Shown one piece after another: positions 44,604 through 56,478 of a DNA stretch of 64,000 bases. Position 1 is the first letter of the stretch; each line of letters starts with the position of its first letter. The DNA lies in contig NC_089274.1 in assembly GCF_963678975.1 (NCBI RefSeq), forward strand, positions 23,583,133 through 23,647,132, written 5' to 3'. Made by a program: the position numbers and the translations under genes. The notes beneath the pieces are model-generated. The model was given only the letters and a program-made list of their open reading frames with translations, searched no databases and was not told the origin of the DNA. This stretch comes from Dysidea avara (lineage: Eukaryota; Porifera; Demospongiae; Dictyoceratida; Dysideidae).

Positions 44604-46760
44604 TAGTACGTAGGGTGATACTTTATCACCTTTGTTATTCAACTTAGCCATTAATCCGTTATTAGCTTATCTCTCCACATCAGAGTATTGTGGCTACTCT
44701 GCTCAACTACAGGCTGCCAACTCTGTTGGGCTGCCTCCTGTTGAGACTGCAATCTATGTGTTATGGTCTGATTCCTCGGATGATTCACCATCTGGTTGGT
44801 ACAGAGCAATCGTGACCTCTTATCATTGTGATGGCTCCTGTGATCTAGTTTATGATAATGGTGATAGTGAGCAGTCTGTGGATCTTCACACTGTGGAATG
44901 GTGCTGTGCAGGCAGATATTGCAAAGTTTATCGCTCTGATAAACCTAATACCCAACCATCAACCTCTACTAGCGCAGCTGTTGCTCTACCTAAGATTTGT
45001 TATTCATCAATGCATAGAGCAAAGGGTTTTGCTGATGACTTGACTGTCATCTCCAAAGATGTCAAGTCTCATCAGCAGGCTTTATCACCACTTGTCCTAA
45101 AGGCAATAGACATATGTTTTGAATTTCAACCTCCAAAGTGTATTTCCCTTTACTTTAATGGTCATCGTATGCTTTCCTCTACTGCATTTTCAATGGCGGC
45201 TGGGAATACCATTAATATCTGTAATGTGGATTGTACTAAGTTTCTGGGTTGCACTACTGGTGTTTCTCCAACTATTGCTCGATCGGTAGTTTCTGCTAAC
45301 ATGAAGCAGCAAATTTTACAATTTTTATAATCCATCGATAAGTGTTCTGTTTGGGGAGAATATAAGATATGGATCTTAAAAAACTTTGTGTCTTCTGTTC
45401 TACATTTTCATTTAGCTGTTGAGAGGTTTACCGCGTCTTCTATTATTTCAGCACAGTCATCAGTATTGAAATTTGTGAAAAATTGGTTGAACCTCCCCAG
45501 AAATTGTACTCCTGGAACTGTTTTCCACCCGGATGTGTTGGATCTCCCCTTTTTACCACACCTGAAGCAATCAGCCAAACTTTCATACATTCTGGCTATT
45601 GAACGGTCAGTTGATCCACTGATTATAGAGCTGCGACATTCTATTTTAGCTAACAGATCCGATATCTCTTCCACTGTCCTTGACTGTTTATCTGCTGCTA
45701 AGGCTTCAGTTTCCAACATTCACTCTGCAACTTTCAAGAACCATGCTCGCCACAACTTACGTTCTGCTCACATTGAATATTGGAAATCAAAACTGGAACC
45801 ATTAACTGTTCAAAATAAATTTTTAGATATTGTAACTCTGGAGCAAGCTTGCCCTCTGTGGAAGAGATTGATGTATGGCCTCCCTGAAAAACAGCTGTCC
45901 TTCCTGCTACGTGCTGGTTGTGACACTCTACCAACCCCTATGAACCTGGCCAGATGGAACATCATTACTGATCCTAGATGTGCTCTTTGTCAAGCTCCTC
46001 AACCCACAACAAACCATATTTTGACTGGCTGTCCTGCTGCTCTAGATCAAGGCAGGTATACCTGGAGACATGATTCAGTTTTACAGGTCCTTGTTCATGG
46101 GCTCCAACAGCATTTACCTGAAACATTCAAACTTTACGCTGACCTTCCAGGTTATCTAGCTAGTTCCAGCCCCCCTAGTACCATCCCAACCAATCTTTCC
46201 TCCACCCTCAGCAGGCCTTACTTGGTATTGGTTTCTAATGATTCCATTTGTTTGTTCGAATTGACAGTACTAACTAATACCCAGCAACATCTTCTTGCTG
46301 CTAGAGCTAGAAAGGAAGATCGATATAGCTCCTTGCAATATGACCTCCAGCTTTCTGGGTTAACTGTCAATCTTGTTCCAATTGAAATTGGTTGTTTAGG
46401 CCACTTTTTGTCAGAAACAATTGCTCAAATGGCTACTGCTTGTGAAGTGCCAAAGAAAACCGTAAGATCCTTGTTTGAGCAGGCAGCTCGCATTGCTGTG
46501 TCCTGTTGTTACAAAATTTTTAATTCTAGAACCTCCCCGGGGCTGGGATCTTTTAGACCACCTTAAGTAAACTTTAAGTATTACATATATGTAGATATAG
46601 TTTTTTTGTGTGTATTTTAATTTAATTTACCTTTAGTTAATGTAAGTCTTGCCAGGGCTCCTGTACTGATCCATCAGCACATGGTACCCCTGTGTCTAGG
46701 CCCCTGTATGCTTGTAATGTATATTTTGTCTTAATCATTAAGACGTTTATTCTCTCTCAA
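44604..46760 (+). mobile_element. 5'-truncated RLE-type (R2/CRE-like) LINE
   Basis: It begins inside the reverse transcriptase at a GDTLSPLLFNLAINPLL motif, runs through the thumb and C-terminal endonuclease domain, and has ~190 bp of 3' UTR to about 46760. No target duplication was identified. The coding details are under 44632-46566. Confidence 0.7.
44632..46566 (+). pseudogene. RLE-type LINE polyprotein C-terminus with embedded Tudor-like segment
   Basis: There are 645 codons in one frame, interrupted only by a TAA at 45328-45330. Order: RT motif LSPLLFNLAINPLLAYL; an unusual insert at residues about 38-93 that reads VLWSDSSD..SGWYRAIVTS, DLVYDNGDSEQSVDL, HTVEW, resembling a Tudor/agenet-type fold; the catalytic FADD at residues 133-136 (45028-45039); then the thumb. 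After the stop comes the Cys-His motif CALC..TTNHILTGC (C-x2-C-x8-H-x4-C), and an endonuclease-like stretch with ICLFELTVLTNTQQH and ARARKEDRYSSLQYDL as in restriction-like endonucleases. The usual RPD preceding it reads RPY here, so the catalytic Asp may be lost. It is not functional as it stands: truncated at the 5' end and carrying one stop. Confidence 0.75.
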
Positions 46761-47382
46761 CTCTAGACAGTAGTCAAATGCTGAAAGGACATGATAGTTT
46801 CAGCTAGCTGTAATAAAAGTTTAATTAAAACTTGAAACAGCTGGAGATTACGTAACAAACAAATAGAAATAGGCTTTAGAATGGATATCATCCTTTCACT
46901 GAATGTGCACACTTTTAAGCAACATCGATATTGTTCTCATGTCAAAATCAGTGGTCGAAAAGTGCACCTTTATATATTTTTTGTAACTAAATTACGTAGT
47001 AGCTAGCTAGCATCCCTCAGTAAAAAAACATCCATGAAACACTACTTACTGCATAATAGTAATACATTCTTACTTGTTGTAAAGTGATTCTCCAGCCAGT
47101 TGATCTCCTAATCCCGCAATCCTCAAAGCTTCCTTTCGTGAGGTGTGCATTAATTAGAACACACGGTGTTTATTGTGCAAGTATTAAATCTAATTTATAT
47201 ATCACCTACCCCTTCTACTGCATGTGTCTACCAAGGAAGTGAATGGTGATCAGTTGATATGAAAAGCAGCAAAGCAGTGAGGAAGAAGCCTGGATTGTAG
47301 TGAATCTAGTGTATATACAGAGCAAGTACCAACTAGCAGTGACATTATTTTAACACATTTACTTAGTTTTTGGAACCGGAAA

Positions 47383-47613
47383 ATGTGGCTGGATAAAATA
47401 CCTTCCTACCTTTGGTTTATTTGTGCAAATCATAAATTGGGTTGCAGCACTTGTACCATTTCTTTAGGTGTAGATGTTGCAAAGAATATTAGTCATCTTT
47501 CTCATGAATGGCAATCAAAATTTCCACCAGAATCATTCTCAAAAGATCTATTTTTCGAAAATTTCCTTATAGAATTTATTAGTATTCATACTTCCAGCAT
47601 TGAATTTTCATAA
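47383..47613 (+). other. Open frame with zinc-finger-like start
   Basis: A 76-codon frame begins MWLDKIPSYLWFICANHKLG then CSTC, with HLSHEW further on. A W...C..H...C..C arrangement followed by a LS.EW motif resembles the N-terminal zinc finger of hAT-related or KIAA1586-like proteins. It is short, has no visible partner exons and could be a transposase relic within the inverted-arm structure. Confidence 0.25.
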
Positions 47614-48572
47614 ACATTGACAAATTTTACATTTACAAATTTTACTCAAAATTGCTACCAAATTCAATCTCAAAATTATTGAGGAAACTATACTAACCAA
47701 TTCTATTTTGTAGTTCAGTATATAGCTACTCTTACCATTCATACTTTCCGCAGTGTTGAACTGAGCCAATTTTAGCCAAAATCAATCTCAGAATGTTAGT
47801 TCTCAAATTTTCCATGGGGAGCAGCCTAAGCCTTTACACTAATTAATTTTTTTAGCTTAGTAGCTATAACACTCTTAACATGTTTACATGAAATTTCACT
47901 TCTGTCATCAAAATTCAGCAACCTAGCTACATCCCTATTGCAATGTTAACTGATGACAATCATCCTTTGCACTGGTTACCATCATTGTACCAGATCTCAA
48001 TTTCTAAATTCTGACTTGCTGTACTCCTTATTCTTTCCATGCTTCTTTTTTTTCTGAGGAGAAATTCTAGTGGCTTAAATGAACACTCATTGGCTATCAT
48101 TTGGTACTTTTCTCATCATGCTTTCCTTTTCAGTGCAGCATTATTAGAATAGCTACTGCTACTGATCGACAGAACTGTATAGAAAGCTTTTAGTTATCTG
48201 CTACAGTGATATCCTATGGAGCAAAAAACTTGTCTTATTCATAAAGAGACTACATTACTGCTTTGCTACATATGATAATGTTCTATGATCACTGTTCTTT
48301 GCAAGTAAATCTTGCCTGCTCAAGTCCAATAGTGCTATGTGGAGCTTGGTCCCAATCACTTGAGGTCATATTTGTAAAGCATTTGTAGATGATTTAGCCT
48401 GGTCTGCATGAAGATTTTTGCTGCTTGAGTTTTCATTTTTACTTTTTGCACTACATCAAGGCTACTAATTTTGTTATTGTATGTCAGGAGCTTATGAACA
48501 GCTGAAGATGTCGAAGGAGCATGAAACTTACATTGCCTGCTAGGTGCCATCACAATCCAAATCAATCGCCGA

Positions 48573-48905
48573 TTAGTTTCCATATAAGGAAAGTAAAATC
48601 CCATTTATTTGAAGCTGTATACAAAATTGCACATGACTAGTGACACATGGCATTGGTAAAGTTGGCTGAGTCTTCCTCGAGGTCTTTCTCTTCTTCGATG
48701 ATAGCGAACTCATTTCTACTTCATGCGGCTGGAGCTTCATTTGCAAGTTACGTAAAACAAACACAGTGACGTAATTTGGATTGTCATGGAACTCAGTTTC
48801 ATGCTTCTTTGTTGCCTTCAGTGGCTCATAAGCTCCTGGTATTGTACTTAGTACTATGTAACACAATGTAATCTTGTTCCATGGTATGCTCAACATGTCA
48901 TGCAT
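48573..48905 (-). other. Unidentified 110-codon open frame
   Basis: The frame starts MHDMLSIPWNKITLCYIVLS and has a basic SSKKRKTSRKTQ stretch. No domain was recognised and there is no supporting copy elsewhere in the window. Coding status is doubtful. Confidence 0.15.
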
Positions 48906-49869
48906 AGAGATATATGCATCAATGCATTGCCCAAATGATTATTAATTGTAAAACAGTCAACTTGTCATAATTTTGTGACTACTCTCAGCTTGACTAAGAA
49001 ACTAATACTGCTATGTGCTGCTCAATATACAAGTAAAAAAAGCATATAGCAATCGTATCTTTGAATTGGTTGGGTATCAAAGCCGTGTTCTCAAGATATT
49101 GCCTGGCTTGAGCGGTTCCTTTGACTAAAGTAAGTGATCATACAGCCCAACCAATAATACCCACAATTGTAACACTGTTCTAACATAATAAAGCATAATG
49201 CTGCATGCGTAATGTTCTGAGAGCTATTAGTCCACACTTTAAAACCATGATCAATCATGCAATAAAACAAACAGGGTGAGTGCTCTGTAGTTCTGTACAG
49301 TGCATATTATTTTAAAGTACGGTAGTACTGAATAGGTATCACACATATTTATACTCTCCTGCCATAAAACATCATCATAACCTTCAACTCGTCTACAAGT
49401 ATAGGGTCATAGAAATATAAGCCATTGAAAAGGGAGACCTTTTACAACCGCAGCTATGCATTTACTTAAGGACACTTAATTTCTACTCCAGTTGTGGCTA
49501 TACTATATTGACAGGCTGTATAATGAATGATTGAAGTAGGAATTAAATGTGTAGGTGTAGGTAATCTCCCTTCTTTCAGGGCTTTTTAATATCTATGATC
49601 CATACTTAAATACACTTTTCCGTATGGGGATAATCATACCAATTTTGAATAATTCCATTTACCGATCTCTCCTTGGATATATATATGCCAAATCTGAAAA
49701 CAAAAGAGATTAACCATAAATTGGCTAATCATCTACCCACAGGGCAAGCTCGTATGTATCCAGTGGTAGCTAGGTATATAAGCTCTTGGGTAAGCCTGCT
49801 TCGTTTGGACCAGTTTGGTGAACAAAACTGATAGCTAGCTATATACTGTATGTAATTTGGTGGACTACA

Positions 49870-50060
49870 TCTCAAAACTCACACCAGACCTAAAAACTGG
49901 TTTGACAACCCTTGGTTTGACTCGGAGTGATTTTGGTTGGGCCGGACCAGTTTTGGATGCCAAGAATGGTCCGGCTGGACCAGTTTTGGTCTCTGGTCTA
50001 GCCAGACTGATTTTTGACCAAAACTGATCTGGCTGGACCAATTTTTTCCCTGGAACAAAT
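49870..50060. repeat. Degenerate ggctggaccagttttggtc repeat
   Basis: Several imperfect, partly inverted copies of ggctggaccagttttgg are clustered here, with one more near 49808. The origin is unknown. Confidence 0.6.
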
Positions 50061-52195
50061 TGGCATTACATGTCATTTAGATATCAATTACTTCTTCTGT
50101 TCGTCTGTTAATTCTGCCAAGTCCTGAATAGAAGCAAAAAGTTGCAGTAACTTGAAGGGCATAAAAGAGTCTAGGATGTCTTGCTTTTATTTTGCTATAT
50201 AGTTTGTCAATTTTGCAAACATTTCATCGGTGACTTTCTTTTCATTACCCTTCAGAGAATGGTTTACCTTCTCTGCAATCCTTTGGTATGATCTAGTCCA
50301 GTTATAATTGCATGCTCTTTCAATTTTAAAACTTGCATACGATTCTTGTATATATGAATCATGGTACTGAAATAGTCATTCCTTATTGGATCTCATGCAT
50401 GCTACTACAGCCCATTTCATAGCTGTATGACTAAAGACCATGGGATTATAGCAATTCCATGTTTTTATTGTTCCTTCCACCAATTAATAATATATACAAT
50501 AGTAGTATAGTTAATTTACATAATATACATATGGAGGGCTAATCCACACTAGTAATATGATGGCAGGGGTGGATCTGGAGTTTTTGCAAAAGAAGAGCAC
50601 ACTAGTAGAAGTAACCACACAGTGCATGTGAAAATGCAAAGCATAAGATTTCTAGTGTGGTCTGTTTTATTGAAAATTCCTTTACATATATACAGTACTG
50701 AGCTAGAAAACAGAATGTAATAGCTATAAGGTCTAAAGTACAGGCAATAGACACTGCTGGTGCAAGGTGTACAGGTGCTTCTACTTTTCAGTTAAACAAC
50801 CAAAATACCGATTCTCCTAACTCTACTATGATCTAGACCCTAGTCAGATATTCTTTGTAGATGAATGATCAAGTACAGTGTTTTATAATGATACTACTCT
50901 TAAAGTAGTCATTACTCTATTACAGTATCTCAATTGTAATGCAGACGAAACTCAAAACTACCTATTTTCCCATGTTCCCCTTGTAATATTATATCATGGG
51001 TAGGGATAGGATTGGGTATATTCACAACCGTAAACTGCACAAAAATCTTTGAAATAATTAGAGCCTGGAGATGTACAATGAGTGTAACACTATGAAAATT
51101 TTTTGAAGGAAGACGGGCTACAGGAATCTGCTTCTGACAGGCATACAACTCAGTGCTGTCAGCATTGATATGATTCAGTATGGTAACACCTCTACCCCAA
51201 AATTAATATATTAAGCATTGCAAATGATTTACATCCAAAGACGCAGGTATAGCAAGTACCATACATCAAAGAGTCATACTTCCACAGCTGGATTCCTTCC
51301 TAGAAATTTATTTCATTCTTTATACTCCCTTCTATGCGGCCCCTGCCAGTGTTGCTGCAGTCTAGAATATGCATGGAGGTATACTGTGAGTAATCTGCAG
51401 CGGGGATAGTTACTTTAGACAAGTTAACAACCTCTTATCATTCTTCAAATTTCAATTGGAAAACTATAAACTGGCTTATTTAAATTATTATGAGCTTTTC
51501 ACTCAAAGAGAAATGCCACACTTTTGACCAACCTCCTCTTTATACATGCAGTTTAGAAGCACTTAAATATGTGTATCCTTTTTCTTCAAGGGTGGGTAAC
51601 AAGTACACTAATTACTCCCTATGATTTTCTATAGCTTTTGTAAACCCAGATTGTTATATTAGCACAGAAGCTTCTTAAGAAGTTTGTTGTTGAAGATGTA
51701 CATGATAGAATTGTAAGTATGAAGGAGTGTTTTTTATAGTGTTGCAATAGATATGGCAATCAGGCAGAATCTGTTGTAATTAATGTTGTAACTTTGAAGG
51801 CATGTTGTGTAGTGTTGCCATGGATACTGCAATACCATGGTCAATTATTACCATTAATACATCAGGATCCATTTTCTAGTGTTACCATGGTTACCACATG
51901 TGTCTATTATGCCATAGTGTTACCATGGTTACCAAAAGTGTCTATTATGTCATAGTATTACCATGTTAAATGACAGTTTGCGTAAAATTTTCCCTTTAGT
52001 AAGCACATACTATGCAATTGCATGCATTGGGTTTTACGTCACTTAGTCTGCGTAAAATCTTTCCATTAAGTACACAAAGGAGACATTGGCGTAAAATCTT
52101 TCCTTTATAAACAAAGAAAACATCCATGTAAAATCTTCCCTTTATAACAAAGGCAAGTTACCCCCATAATACGCCAAAGTATGTATGACCGTCCC

Positions 52196-52372
52196 GTTTG
52201 CAGTGAGTTCGTCGCTTTTGCAATTGAATTCGTCCCGTTTGCAATTGAATTCGTCGGTTTTGCAATTGAATTCGTCCTGTTTGCAATTGAATTCGTCGAT
52301 TTTGCAATTGAATTCGTCGCTTTTGCAATTGAATTCGTCGCTTTTGCAGTTAAATTCGTCCGTTACAACTGA
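52196..52372. repeat. 21-bp minisatellite, forward array
   Basis: About eight units of gcaattgaattcgtcNNgttt, each with a GAATTC core, differ mainly at the two or three bases after gtc. The inverse array lies at 52672-52825. Confidence 0.9.
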
Positions 52373-52671
52373 GAATGGCAGCTGGAGCAAACACGAAAAC
52401 ATGATGTAGCAGCTGCTACAAGAACTTGTTCAAGTACAACAGTAGTAAACAACTCTTTATAAGGCAATAATTCTTCCTCTACAGCCTATCCAGCAACATT
52501 CCAAACTCTACTACGCCATTCGCGATGGGTGCCGTGGTCACTCGCGAGTCAGGCAGCTATCAACTTCTCGTACTACCAGCTTCAATTACCTTCTAGTGTC
52601 TCAAGTGTAACTCTCCAAGGCATAAATAGTTCATCTCTTAATGAACGGGTTGGTTTCTTGGAGCCGTTTTG

Positions 52672-52825
52672 TTTATGACGAATTATAATGCAAACGCGAC
52701 GAATTCTATTGCAAAACCGACTAATTCAACTGCAAAACTGACGAATTCAATTGCAAACGGGACGAATTCAATTGCAATACCGACGAATTCAATTGCAAAC
52801 GGGACGAATTCAATTGCAAAAACCT
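52672..52825. repeat. 21-bp minisatellite, inverted array
   Basis: About seven units of gacgaattcaattgcaaanc are the reverse complement of 52196-52372. The outer units are well conserved, and the inner ones (nearest the core) are degenerate. Confidence 0.9.
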
Positions 52826-52989
52826 GTAATATCACTGATAATACTGTACATAAATATCCTTAAATATATCTACATAGCTTGCTACATTGCTGCTCCGAAC
52901 ACTGTGACTGCTTTATTAGAGTATCTCAATCTGTAAGTGAAGGGTTTCTGGAAATCTCAGAAACCCCCCCCCAGAGCCACCCCTGTTTA

Positions 52990-55330
52990 GTATTAATGAG
53001 TCAAGCCTGAAAATGCCTTCAGAGTGACCTCAAACCCAGTTTCCATGAAATAGTTTGGTGAATTCTTCTGCTGACTGACTGCCTGACTATATAACAGGCT
53101 AATTTGTTGCCTCTCTGCAGGTCCCTAGAACAATTAATTTTCATACCAAATCAGAGTGTATTTAGACACCACAAAAGCACTTCCATTACAGATGAGACAA
53201 TCAGCAGTATCTGTAGCTGCACAATACGTTCATAACTGAAAATAGAGCATGAAAACCATGCTCCCAATGATCTAGCTAGACTTTAACAATCAAGTACAGC
53301 AATCACATCCCTCAATGGTTTAACTATAACAATTGAGCATGATGACCATGCCTGCACTTATAGTGATTGAGCATGGCTAGTTAGACTGGCTGCATTTATA
53401 TAGTGTAAACAGGCATAATGGCTACCATGCCCATTGAAATATCTAGCCTCTAATTAAGGATGACTCTAAATAAAGCAGTCACTCTAATGTAACAGCCATG
53501 TACCATAGAACAGTCATATGTGTATACTATAGCTAAATGCTATAACAAAGAACTAAACAAAATAGTACATTTAATAACTTCAAAAGAGTAAGTATAGGGA
53601 TCCAAGTAATAAAAGTAGTGAAACAAGAGATACAAATGATGTTATTATAACATAGCTCGGAGAATCCCTACTTAATTGTGATAACATGCCGGAAGCTATA
53701 TATTGTAATACTATCATTCATATTTCTTGCTCTGCTACTTTATATTTCTATACTTCATAGTATTGTACAATATTTTCATGCTGCACACTGGGCTCCCACT
53801 AGACACCTGTATGTAGCTATCTAGTTGACCATAGCTATAGTAATTAATGGTCACTGAAACATTAAGCAAGGAATATATATTATAGTAAGTGTTCTAACTT
53901 AATAAATGCATCACTGACTTAATTTCAAATATTACCTGGAGAGTTTGCATGCAGAATTTTTTTTTACACTTCCAAAGTTAGTGCTCTACTTTATTTTGTG
54001 TCACATCACTTGTTCCATTTCCATACAATTTTTGTAACAATGTTTTAAACGTATTTTCCAGTTGTCTTGTTGGAATTTTATCGGTGTCTTACCAGCCATT
54101 ACTCCTATACCGTTCAACTTTATATTTCCCCATTACATAAAGAGAATAATACGATATCTGCTTATTTCAACTGTAGTGTGACATTTATATACAAGTATAG
54201 TATTTTATTCTTGCATGATAGACAACACATGAAGAAATTGATGTGCTACACAAGAATTGACACCTTTGTGCTATATAATAGCAGGAATGTAAGTCCATGG
54301 TGTGTTCATTCTACCTCCTGTGGCATGCTAGTTAGTATCTAGCTAACTTGAAAAAATCTTCATCACTTAGTCAGCCATCTATGATCTCACATGCCAGCAC
54401 TTGAATTCCACATTCATAGCTTTGCCATGCAGTGAGGCATGATAATGGCTCAGACTATTAGCTCTGTTTCAACAATTCATTACCAGCCCTATATATGGTC
54501 TGATAATTATACTAAATTTAGCAACATTTGTTCTCTTTGTTCCTTATCTATTGTAACTGCAAGCTGAGTTCTGGTCAAGAAGTTTGAAAGACTTAAGGCT
54601 ATAAGGTAATATATAAAGTAATAGGTGCTTAATAAGTTTCTGTATGTGTATACAAAATGTGTACTTAGTGTTTGTAATGATTGCATGAAACTATAATTTC
54701 AATGTCTAGCAATTCAATTGTTACTGTAGTAACGTGCAGATAGATACTTTGTCTCATATGTACAAACAATACTATCTTATTAGTCACTATCCTGGCACTA
54801 TAAGGACATGCAGGCTACTCAAAGCCTGTGTAGTGGCAGGGAGTCAGAAACAAGCTATCTGTTGAATGTATAACAAGTTGATGTTGTGCTACTTCTAAAA
54901 ACCAGGCGCCATGCAGCTAGCTAACTTATCTGGAATTAACTATAGACAGTATATGCTACTATGAATTAATTACTATTTTACAATAGGGTAGTTTTGGGTT
55001 GTGCAATAATATTATTAGCTAATTCTCGTATTTCGTAATTCATGAAATATTTGTAATTCGTTCAATTACGTTGCTATGCACTGCTCAGGAAGCGTTTGTT
55101 AAACAAACCGCTTTTACCAACATATTACGCACAGAACTATCTTCTAAACTGTTTTATAGTGTGACTAACGTGTTTTTTCCCACAAATTCTCTCGACAAAA
55201 CCTCAAAGCTGCTCTTCATTTTTGTTCGCGTACATAAGGGATACGCCCCCTTTCAACTCGAAGCGATAGGCTATTCCTGGTAGTGTACGAGGCCTGCACC
55301 GTTGTTTTTCAGTTGCTAAATGCCTGAAAA
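52990..55330. other. FReD-array spacer, no gene recognised
   Basis: 53400-53790 and 54400-54650 show diverged similarity to the spacer sequence around 19690-20120 and 18900-19130, so the array backbone continues here. No gene was seen. 55020-55330 is less AT-rich and may be outer sequence of the next element. Confidence 0.45.
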
Positions 55331-55504
55331 CCTCAAGGGGAAGGTAGTCTGAGGAAAGTCATCACACCCGTATTTCAGTCCGCCGTATGGAACGCCGTTT
55401 GTAACAAACATATACCTGACTCCAGCTACCTTATTATCGCCGATAATTATCGCCGATGATAAGATTACAGCTTATTGTCGCCGATGATAAGGACTCTACT
55501 GAAC

Positions 55505-55547
55505 CATAGATTATATAGTCGTTAGGGTAACGACTATATAATCTATG
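55505..55547. mobile_element. 43-bp perfect hairpin insertion
   Basis: Two 20-bp arms (catagattatatagtcgtta and its exact inverse) surround ggg. The flanks are the 7-bp direct repeat actgaac (55498-55504 and 55548-55554). It sits within the left iteron block, which it interrupts. Confidence 0.8.
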
Positions 55548-55580
55548 ACTGAACTTATTATCGCCGATAATAGACCTTAT

Positions 55581-56173
55581 AGACCTTATTCACTGAATTA
55601 ATTTCATAGCGCTTACAACCCATTGCGAAGGAGTTGTCCGCCAATAGTCGCCATTTGCAGTACCAAAACCATAGTAACATCACAATTCTCCACCAAATTC
55701 GCCATTTGCAGTACCTTAAAGGTAACATGATAGCAACCGTTGTGCTCGCCCAGTTTTAGAACTCAAAATGGCGTCCGAAAGACCATCACCATGGCAAATA
55801 GGGAGCCTTGTATGGCTTCGAGTGACATCAGAGGGCGCTTACTGTTCTAAATGAATAATCAGAGGGCGCTTACTGTTCTAAATGAATAAGGTCTATTCAT
55901 TTAGAACAGTAAGCGCCCTCTGATGTCACGCGAAGCCATACAAGGCTCCCTATTTGCCATGGTGGTGGTCTTTCGGACGCCATTTTGAGTTCTAAAACTG
56001 GGCGAGCACAACGGTTGCTACCATGTTACCATAGTTATGGTACTGCAAATGGCTAATTTGGCGGAGAATTGTGATGTTACTATGGTTTTGGTACTGCAAA
56101 TGGCGAATATTGGCGGACAACTCCATCGCAACGGGTTGTAAGCGCTATGAAATTAATTCAGTGAATAAGGTCT
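55581..56173. mobile_element. 593-bp palindromic MITE
   Basis: The arms run from agaccttattcactgaatta inward through gcgcttacaaccc, ggtactgcaaatgg-type and aactgggcgagcacaacggt blocks, and return as the inverse. The centre lies near 55890. The left arm has a ~30-bp direct duplication (tcagagggcgcttactgttc...) near the centre. No target duplication is clear. Confidence 0.85.
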
Positions 56174-56478
56174 GTACGACAGCGCTTGATATAATTAAGA
56201 CAGCGCTTAAATTATGTCCTCGGGCGGGTATATAGATCTATTAGCTTTTATAATAATATTAATGTTAGCTAGCTAAGTCATGGCTGCTTCAGTGAATTAT
56301 GGCATCAACAGTGAGCAGTATTGAGTTGAACAAGGTCGTCATTCGAGCAGACACCAGCTGATCTATTCAAAAATAATTATTTCGAGGTTGAGCATTGTTG
56401 CTAAAAATAATTTTTTCGCGGATTTGCAAACACTCCCAAAATGTATTAGCTAGATTATATGGAGGTCTAAATATTTCA

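Larger units (their letters stand above)
46770..51960. other. AT-rich interior, mostly unrecognised
   Basis: Apart from the weak items at 47383, 48573, 49870 and 50567, no coding region, RNA gene or transposon end was recognised. Short gttaccatgg repeats occur at 51820-51965. Confidence 0.4.
44089..52833. mobile_element. 8.7-kb structure with long inverted arms
   Basis: The left arm 44089-44364 is the inverse of sequence at the right. 51963-52180 matches in its inner ~220 bp (ggcgtattatgggggtaact, gacgtaaaacccaatgcatg), and the outer tip attacaggtttttgcaatt matches aattgcaaaaacctgtaat at 52815-52833. Between these two matches the right side has an extra ~620 bp: two opposed 21-bp minisatellites around a unique core. 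The interior holds an RLE-LINE fragment and a zinc-finger-like ORF but no recognised transposase. Either this is one large transposon with unequal arms or two copies of a smaller foldback in opposite orientation. Confidence 0.5.
50567..52986. mobile_element. Possible element with CAGGGGTGG ends
   Basis: Left caggggtggatctgg and right ccagagccacccctg form an inverted pair like that of the 58086-58911 element. Ctctattacag and tttattagag motifs lie inside near the ends. The flanks do not form a duplication, and this interval overlaps the right arm of the 44089-52833 structure, so the pairing may be accidental or one element may be nested in the other. Confidence 0.3.

Noticed and set aside
49879-50076. 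Minus-strand frame over the ggctggaccagttttgg cluster
   Set aside because: Low-complexity repeat translation (KLVQPDHSW-type) with no domain.
52142-52409. Heptapeptide-repeat proteins (DEFNCKS type) from the 21-bp array
   Set aside because: The 21-bp unit is a multiple of three, so frames on both strands stay open by periodicity alone.
50567-52986. Confident call of a hAT element from the CAGGGGTGG ends
   Set aside because: The flanks tatgatgg and tttagtat do not match, and the interval overlaps another structure; kept only as a low-confidence entry.
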